Shown: positions 57,021 to 64,000 of the stretch, in pieces
Numbering within the stretch: position 1 is the stretch's first letter
How the letters are laid out: each line of letters opens with the position of its first letter
Assembly (NCBI RefSeq): GCF_040436345.1
Contig: NC_133224.1
Coordinates: 16,584,144-16,648,143 of the forward strand
Direction: 5' to 3'
Source: Pagrus major
Lineage: Eukaryota > Chordata > Actinopteri > Spariformes > Sparidae
Length of the DNA stretch: 64,000 nucleotides
Made by a program: the position numbers and the translations under genes
Notes under the pieces: model-generated
Seen by the model: the letters and a program-made list of their open reading frames with translations, nothing else
What the model was told of the DNA's origin: nothing
Databases searched by the model: none

Positions 57021-58173
57021 TCTCAACTTTTCTGGCCCTGGTTGCTTCAAACTGCGTTTGACTTCCCCATTTTGTAGCTAGAGCAAGAGTGGCAGACTTA
57101 GCCTCATCAAATTGCTCCCTAAACTCCATCAAAACACTGATGGCGTTTTGCAGAAGAGTAGATGCTTTCAGAATATCCGCGTCCTTAGCTTGCAGTAACT
57201 GTGAGGCAGCGTTTATACATTCAAGAATCTTGGTTTGCATGTTGACTAAAAATATGAAAGAAAATTTGCTTATGGCATTCTTGAGCGCACTTGCTTCACC
57301 ACGCTCATCGTTTTTGTCACTGGTCAGGGATATTTTGATGAGGGCTTTTATAATGTCTCCATATCTGTGCCTTAACGCAAAAAGCGCATCATGTCGAGAT
57401 GTCCAGCGAGTGGGACAGAGGCGTTTTAATGTGACAGTTCTGCTCTCTGGCTTCATTAACTCACTGAGGAGCGCTCATCGTTTGATACTGTGACCATCCA
57501 GCTGCGGGGAAGTTTCATCCCAACTTTAGTGGTAGAGGTGTAATAACTTTCCGAAAAACACAGATTGTCGTTATCAGTGGGAAATGGACCTTTGGGTCTG
57601 TATGGGCCCATCTTAAGGATATATCTTTTAATGTTGGCGTCCTGGATGTTTTCAACAAAATTGGCCCAATCAGTCAGAAAACACTCCAGAGGAGGGTTTT
57701 CATCATCCACGGTCTGCGTGTCACCTGTAGCATGAGGAGACCTGCTGCTTTCATTTCCAGTGTCCAGTGCGGGTGAGGAGGGGGGCTGCTGGTCAGGTAC
57801 CAGGTCTGGCTCTACCCTGGAGCAGCTAGCAACTGCTGAGTCCCTAACATCACCGCGATACAGCCGAGAGAGAAAGAAGGGGATTTAAGCTAGGCGGCTG
57901 GGCTACTACAATAACAACCATCAACAGTTTACAACTAACTCACACATTGTGTATAGTGCAGTGATTGTTAGAATTGCTACCTGTAAATCTGGCTCCCTGA
58001 CTGTGCTGGCAGTATTGGCGGGCCTGAATCGCTGCCAACAACAATGTCGGGTTCATCTCCAGGGGGACGAACAAAATATGTGTCCAGTTTTTGTAATTTG
58101 GCTTTTCCTTGCTCTCTTTTTTCCTTTTCTTTGCACTTTGCCCGCTTTTATGTTTATATGAACTGCCACTCAT
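56880..58173 (-). pseudogene. ZMYM/TTF-type hAT transposase, internally deleted
   Basis: The minus-strand start ATG at 58173 gives MSGSSYKHKSGQSAKKRKK, the usual N terminus of this hAT group, and ends in a donor near 57978. Another exon (57456-57710) carries DWANFVENIQDANIKRYIL and GPYRPKGPFP...FSESYY, the start of the TTF-type zinc finger region. It then jumps directly, with a frame change at 57456, to a later region with LCPTRWTSRHDAL (conserved RW) and an RNase H-like helical part down to about 57020. The zinc finger itself, the DUF4371 region and the C-terminal dimerisation domain are missing. From 57015 the frame runs into the inverted-end sequence described separately. It is a decayed copy. 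Confidence 0.75.
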
Positions 58174-58482
58174 GTTAACTTCGTAGTAAAAATGCTCCAC
58201 CTAGCTTGCACTCTGTTGACAAGTGACTGATGACGTTGGTGGACGGTTGATGACAATTTTGCCCAAAATACACTTGGAGACAATATCGGCGATCCACTTG
58301 TAAATTTGCACATCGTAAAGTGAAATGTGAGAGTGAAAATAAAGTCATACAGCACAACATTTTATTCAATATTTTACACCTACTACATCACTAAAGTCAG
58401 TCTTGTAAAGTTTCACTCAAGTTTAGTGTGGAGCATAAATCACATGCTTTAAACACAAGTGTATCACACACGGAATAAGAAC

Positions 58483-60671
58483 TTATTCATCCATTTCAAG
58501 CAATAAACATAACTTATCTATTGGTCTTTCCAAAACACTAGTTTTAGTTTTCACAAAAGCACATCTAACAAGACCTTTTGCATCAGAAACTGCCTTTTCA
58601 ACTTTTCCCATCACCCGTGAACTTCTTGGTGCACCGTCGTCCACTATAAGAACGACATGTCCTCCCTTCAGATTTTTCCTGATTTCAGTCCACTTCTGCC
58701 TCTCCTGCAGAAGCGGCAAGTACCCTGGTCCAGCGTTTCCAGAAGATGTCAGACAGGTATTGTACCTGTTTCCACCTCTTCCTGGCATACAAGTCCTCTT
58801 TCTGAAACACTCCAGGAGGCAGCACTGGTTGGCTTTTCAGAAGAAGTAAATGGTTAGGTGTGAGAGCCTCAATGTCATGTGGATCATTTGACACTCTTGT
58901 TATAGGTCTGCCATTTACAATAGCCTCGACTTCACAGAACAATGTGTGGAGACGTTCATCATCAAGAGGCTGCTGTTTCAGTATCTGGTTAAGAATTCTC
59001 CTCACAGAACGAATCTGCCTCTCCCAGATGCCTCCAAAATGTGAACCTGCTAGTGGGTTGAATATCCAAGTGATTCCTTTCTGCATGAGCATATTTGAGA
59101 TTTTTGACTGATTCCAGCCTCTGATTGCTTCACGCATTTCTTTCTCTGCACCCACCAGATTCGTGCCATTATCTGACCTCATTATAGACACCTGGCCTCT
59201 CCTGGCTATAAATCGTCCAAAGGAATCAGTTTCGAGAGAATTAGCAACTTCTATATGAATTGCTCTGACTGTGAGACATGTGAACAAGACCCCATACCTC
59301 TTGACCATACTCCTCCCACACTTGACCTCAAAGGGTCCGAAATAGTCTATTCCTACACTAGTGAACGGAGGATTGTCTGGTATCAGGCGATCTTGTGGCA
59401 GATTTGCCATTCTCTGTTCACCAGGTTTTGCTGATATCTTTCTTGATCCTGCACGACAGGATCAAGCTTGATGATGTGACTTCTTCTCTTCAGCTTGTCA
59501 CCTTTCTAAAGAGTCATCAGTTCATCACATAAGCCTTGCATTTGATACAGTTTGACAATTTCAATCTCTCCCAGTGCAATATCTTCAGTAGTGAGCAAAG
59601 ATCCACTGATAGTTGTTTTGAACTTTTGCATCTGGTTTGCAACAATCTCAGTTTTCCTTTCATGACTCAGTCTCCCACTTGCTTGTAATGTGAGTAATTT
59701 GCGATGTACACTCAGTTTGTGGAGCAGTTGTTTCAACTTCATCATCCAGGAAACTGCTCTTGTTAATCTGTGCCATTCTGAATAATGACAAATGAGCTTG
59801 TTAAGTGTATTCTCATATGCATTTGTAGCATTCGCACTCACTGCAGCTTTAACTTCAACAACATCTTTCTGTATCTTCTTTGATATCAGGTGAAACTGGC
59901 CAGTGTTTCTCATCTTTCTTCAAAAAATCTGGCCCACCAGTCCAGTCCTGACACTTTATGAATGTGTCTGCATTCATGCCTCTGGATGCATGGTCGGCTG
60001 GATTCAGCTCAGAGTTCACATACATCCACTGACAGTGGATTTAATCAGTGTTTTAATGGAGACACTCTGGACTTCCCAATGATGAATGAACAGTGAACTG
60101 AACCCTTTTTGTTTTTAATGAGAAGGTAGGTGACAACTCCATAACCTTTCTCACTCGCGTCTGCAAAGTGGTGCATTTGTGCAGATGTGACTTTTCCAAA
60201 ACCAACTGGTTTTAGACATCTGTCCAGTGTGAAACCATGAAGTTTTGCAAGATCCAAAATCCACTTTTGTGACTTTTGAGCCAGGTCAGCAGGGATATCT
60301 TAATCCCAGGAGACTTTCCTGCCACACAGCTCCTGCAGGATCATTTTAGCTGGAAGGATGACAGGTGACAAAAACCCTAACGGGTCATATACAGGACTTA
60401 CAAATGACAGGATGCCACGTCTAGTTTATGGTGTATTCTTTGCATTAATTCTGACCTTGAAAACATCTGACTCTGTACACCAGTTCACTCCAAGGACTCT
60501 TCCGTCAGGTAATGCATCATGATCAAGGTCCAAATCTTTAACCTCTTTTGCTCTTTCTGACTCAGGAATGGAGGCTAGAACAGTCCTGCTATTACTCATC
60601 CATTTTGTAAGATGAAATCCTCCACTCTCACACAGTGCTGTCAAGTCTCTGACCACATCAACTGCTTGCAC
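58483..60671 (-). pseudogene. BEL/Pao LTR retrotransposon pol remnant
   Basis: Minus-strand pieces lie in the natural order of a BEL/Pao polyprotein. 60426-60671 has GGFHLTKWMSNS and LPDGRVLGVNW, the region after RT. Around 60300-60420 the phrase [13 protein letters not shown] is readable with two stops. 60045-60257 has HHFADASEKGYG, the RNase H-like Asp. 59506-59913 is the linker. 58685-59410 is integrase with VGIDYFGPFEV (first Asp), SDNGTNLVGA (second Asp), SHFGGIWER (Glu-containing block) and LTPNHLLLL. 58483-58788 is the C-terminal domain with GGHVVLIVDDGAPR and KGLVRCAFV. Gag, protease, RT and LTRs are absent; the upstream end is cut at 60671 by another repeat. Stops and frame changes separate the pieces. 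Confidence 0.85.
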
Positions 60672-60989
60672 TGCAAAAAAGGAATTTCAAGAAAGTAAAA
60701 AAAGCCTTGTATCAAGAAAATAAGTCTTATTTTTTTGCCCAAAAAGAATATTAATCTTGTCAAGCATGTTTTGATTAGAAAAAATATCTCATTTTAAGAA
60801 AGTGTGCCTTACTTTTTCTTGTTAAGATATACCAGCTAATTTTGAGCTAGAATGAACCAGAAACAGAGTATAAAAATGTTTTACAATAAAACCCAGTGCA
60901 GTGACAAGATTATTTGCCTTATTTTAAGAGTAAGACCATTTGCACAACTTCTCAATTTAAGAATGCCATGAAACAAGGACAATTAAAGG

Positions 60990-61043
<54 letters not shown>

Positions 61044-61366
61044 TTCATTGCAGGGCAGAACCTGCTGCTTCATATCTAACATATTAAGATGACAGCAGAC
61101 TGGTCTATACAACACACAACATAATACAAATAACCATGCTGAATGAAAACTGCATGGCCCATAAACAAAACAAAATGAAAAAATGGCCAAAATGATATGA
61201 CCCTTGACTCAATTGCATCCTGAATCACAAAAGAACATGCAGTATCCTGCAGCATCGGCATATGACTGCTAATTGATTGTTCATCTGAAGAAGAAAGAAT
61301 CATGAAACAACAAAATTGACGGTCAAGAAGCACAGTTTGTGGCAAACACATTAAACAGTGCGCCTT
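60672..61366. repeat. dispersed repeat plus (ATT)n microsatellite
   Basis: 60672-60950 has the CACTGCAAAAAAGGAATTTC...AAGTCTTATTTTTTTGCC...TTGTTAAGATATACCAGCTAATTTTGAGC pattern of a common teleost dispersed repeat. A run of about 18 ATT units occupies 60990-61043. The rest to 61366 has no supported feature. Confidence 0.6.
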
Positions 61367-62277
61367 TTACAGTCCATCAGATGAGGCTCTGTGTAGCCCA
61401 AGCACATCTCCCAGATAATATTTTGTAGGGACATATGTCACATCCTTGTGAGTATAACTATAATATGGAGTGAAATCTACCAGATTATCAGATGCTATGA
61501 GTTCAGTTGCTTGTGCCATGTTTGGAATCTCTATTGTATATGCCATGTAATTTCCATCATAGCGAACAGTAGTATGCTGCTGCAACTCAAAACAATATAA
61601 TGATGAGTTAATTACATAGATATTGCTCACAAGTCCAAACTCAGGTAAATCATTGGAATTAACAGCAGTTACAAGTAATGTCTTCTCCCGTATATATTTA
61701 TTATCATTTAGATTAATCCATTTTACAGACACTGCATTGTCTATGTCATCAGTTCCAAGGAAAGCCCTTGTTTTTTCTTTCAAATACGACATGTTGCGTA
61801 TTTCTGAAGTTGGTCCCAACGCACACTCGTTAAAAAAAATTGGGTGTTCAGAATAACTTACATTTTGACAACATTCATACATTTGATTATGCCTTATTAA
61901 AGACTTGCAAAGTATTAAAGTATTAAGTCTTTTCAACTTGCTAATTGTCTGTAGACCAATGACAGGAGCAAACAAAATTTTAACAATTTCTATGAGTTCA
62001 AGAATTATTTTGTAGTATTCAGTATCTTTAGCTGTATCAATAAGAAATGGCAATATCTTTAGTAGAACAATCATTTGGCCTGAGGATTGCTTCAATTTAT
62101 TATCACTTGAAGCTAATGTGCTGTAAGCTATAGGGCTTGGTTTGTCTTTGACATCAAGTGGAGTAGGGAAATCCAGTTAATGCAGTATTGAGAACATCCA
62201 AGTCTAGTTGACCTAAAAGAACTAACTGTTTTAACACACACTTTATTTCTAATGGAGCAATGCCTTCAAGAAATCAT
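61367..62277 (-). pseudogene. 3' coding part of a teleost repeat-gene family (minus copy)
   Basis: An open minus-strand frame of about 300 codons, reaching upstream to about 62277 with LEGIAPLEIKCVLKQLV. It contains LLKILPFLI, ILELIEIVKILFAPVIGLQTI, then SLIRHNQMYECCQNV, FFNECALGPTSEIRN, VSVKWINLNDNKYI, and a C-terminal part ending HRASSDGL. I recognise this as the C-terminal half of a large protein family found in many copies in fish genomes, function unknown. A segment of the usual protein is missing between SKLKRLN and CKSLIRHNQ. The N-terminal part of the same family starts on the opposite strand at 62684. Confidence 0.6.
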
Positions 62278-62683
62278 TTCCCCCGTTTTTAGCCTGAGTT
62301 AACTAGCTGGAGTCCGACCTGCGTTTGCCCCTGCTCTGTCTGAACCGTCTGAACCATGACCTGGTGATACGTCCTGGTTATTGCTCACACCATAATTCAG
62401 TGACTTATGACGGCAGAAACGACTTGCCATTTATCAATTATCACATGAGTGTGCCTCGATTTTAATAATTATAAAGTAATATAAACTTATTTAGATGAAT
62501 ATAATTTGTATAAATGCAAAATAAACTCATTTAGGCTGAGTGCCCACCCCCGCTCCCTCTTGGAAGATGGTACAATCCACCCTGTCGCGCTCTTCTTTTC
62601 TTTTTTTCTCCGCTTGGAGTCCGTTGCAATTTGAATTAGGCCTACACAGCAGCTATTCCGGAGGTCACCTGCTGCTGCTCGAA
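62278..62683. other. region between the two divergent family pieces
   Basis: About 400 bp with no coding region. It contains the presumed promoter and 5' UTR of the plus-strand gene (pyrimidine-rich TCTTCTTTTCTTTTTTTCTCC near 62590). No inverted repeat was noticed. Confidence 0.4.
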
Positions 62684-64000
62684 ATGTATTATTCTCAAAC
62701 ATCGATTGTGGATGGATATCAGAGTCAAAAGATGGACAAACTGGACGAGGTTGCAATTGCCACACTCAGAGGTATGCTACAGGGGTTACTTTTATGTTGT
62801 GCTGGCGTTGTTTACCTATCTTAACGATTTGTGGATTTGCTAATGGGCTAAAGTTTAGCAGCTTATCTACATCAAAAAACCGGCTGGTGTTGCATTATGA
62901 TTCCCATCTAGAAATAGGTTAAGTCTAATTAAGCTTTGGGTCCATGTTGTTAATATTAGGGGCTGTAAATGCTGAAAAATGCCTGGTTGTAAAATGTTAA
63001 GGGTTAATTGATTAAGCAGTGCACATGCCCAGGCAGGAGCCGGAGCCGTTGGAGCTCTTTTGCGCGCACAGGACCCTGGTTCAAGTCTTGCCACTGACTC
63101 GGTGTTTGTTACCTTGGCAACCCCCTCCCCCTCTCCCCCCCCGCACAATAAGTACAAGGCGCCTGAGTTTAATCTGTATGCTAACGCATTTGTTTAAAGG
63201 TGCCATTTGTGGTGCCAATTGTCTATCAAGCTTTACAATATTAACTGACATGAAATGTGAATGCATTTTATCTAGCAAGGCTCTATTGTCACTCTTACTG
63301 TAGTTTGCATGGCTTCAATATATGTACCGGTAATTTATAAATGCTGTCAAATTCACTCACTGCTCTTGAAGTAAAAATAGGAAAAATGTGTAAAATGTCC
63401 AAACAGTGCTTATTGTACAAGGGGTGTTGGCAAAATGTCCTCACCTGCTATGTTAAAATCTGAGGGAATTCAATGATAACCTGTTCTATATTCCAGCTGC
63501 TAATATTGGAGAAGACTTACTCCACTCGCTTTCCCGAGACGACATCAAAGACCTCTTTCCTGGTCCTGAAAATTTCTTGAGGCGGCGGGCTATATGGCTT
63601 GTTGTAAATAAAGATGAAAAGGTCAGGTTTGTCTTTCACAGTACAACAGAACTGTTTAACAGTACAACATTTTTCCAATATCACAGTTTAAATCTGGTTC
63701 ATATACATAAATATGTCATTTGTTTAGACATTTCTGCTTTGAGTCCATTTCAACAGTGGATATAAAATAAAAAAGTGCTTTTTTAATCCCCAAAATGATA
63801 ATGCTTGAACTAACAAGTAAGAACATACTATGACAAAGTTACTCAATAAATGTTTGTGTCAATGTGTTTTAGGTGGATACTGTTCCCGAAATTCAGCAAT
63901 CACCCCCCACTGGAGGCAGTGACCTTTCAAAAGAGGAGGCCAATACTTCTAAATTTGTGACTATGTCAAACCCAGAATACATAGTCTTCACAGACAGTGA
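62684..64000 (+). CDS. 5' exons of a teleost repeat-gene family with SAM-like N terminus (incomplete)
   Basis: Exon 1 is 62684-62771, starting ATG and reading SIVDGYQSQKMDKLDEVAI, ending AGAG|GTATGC. Exon 2 is 63497-63621, after TTCCAG, reading GEDLLHSLSRDDIKDLFPG and FLRRRAIWLV, a SAM-like helical block. It ends AAAAG|GTCAGG. Exon 3 starts at 63873 after TTTTAG, reading VDTVPEIQQSPPTGGSDL and later EYIVFTDSE, and runs off the window. The three exons join in one frame with no stop. This is the N terminus of the same family whose C-terminal part lies inverted at 61367-62277. Function is unknown; multi-copy occurrence suggests a mobile-element origin. Confidence 0.7.

Noticed and set aside
60990..61190. 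Reading frame with a long Asn run
   Set aside because: It is the (ATT)n microsatellite read on the minus strand.
63000..63120. tRNA-like B box (GGTTCAAGTCT near 63079)
   Set aside because: No A box at the right spacing and no cloverleaf; at most a degraded SINE.

Overview
This window comes from a fish genome, most likely a spiny-rayed teleost. The evidence is the mix of repeats: an L2-type LINE, a Rex3/RTE-type LINE with the (GGAT)n tail, an L1-type fragment, Merlin, several hAT families (BED-finger and ZMYM/TTF types), BEL/Pao, a MULE/ZSWIM-like gene, and an epsilon/gamma-like endogenous retrovirus (ERV). Genes are split by GT-AG introns. I see no tRNA, rRNA, operon, CRISPR array or bacterial feature. 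No ordinary single-copy host gene can be named with confidence. Nearly every readable coding stretch is transposon-derived.

Layout. 1-5.24 kb is a 63-bp satellite arranged in about 1.65-kb higher-order blocks. 5.3-9.3 kb holds a THAP-domain exon split by a non-autonomous hAT element with a perfect 8-bp target duplication, and an unidentified minus-strand first exon. 9.3-13.5 kb is a four-exon Merlin (IS1016/ISXO2-like) transposase pseudogene with an L1 fragment in its second intron. 13.55-26.63 kb is a second minisatellite (33-bp unit), split by a nearly complete L2-type LINE at 13.67-18.54 kb. 28.3-49.2 kb is a nested block: a MULE/ZSWIM-like gene on the plus strand carries an antisense ERV of 14.9 kb in an intron, and a Rex3-like LINE sits inside the ERV pol gene. 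Inverted copies of a ~315-380 bp sequence flank the whole block. 49.2-54.1 kb is a broken BED-finger hAT transposase. 54.7-57.0 kb is a candidate element with inverted ends and a small spliced gene. It lies in or next to a ZMYM-type hAT pseudogene (to 58.2 kb). 58.5-60.7 kb is a BEL/Pao pol remnant. 61.4-64.0 kb carries a 3' piece (minus) and a 5' piece (plus) of one teleost multi-exon repeat-gene family. The plus copy runs off the window.

The most notable object is the ERV. Its two 504-bp LTRs differ at about five positions and are bounded by the target duplication GTAT. Gag and pol carry many frameshifts and stops, but the 3' third is fully open: an Env-like ORF, then a 210-residue ORF with a perfect seven-leucine zipper after a basic stretch (bZIP-like), then a 314-residue ORF I cannot place. 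I know of no fish retrovirus with this pair of accessory ORFs.

The order of insertion can be read from the nesting: THAP exon, then hAT; Merlin, then L1; minisatellite, then L2; MULE gene, then ERV, then Rex3.
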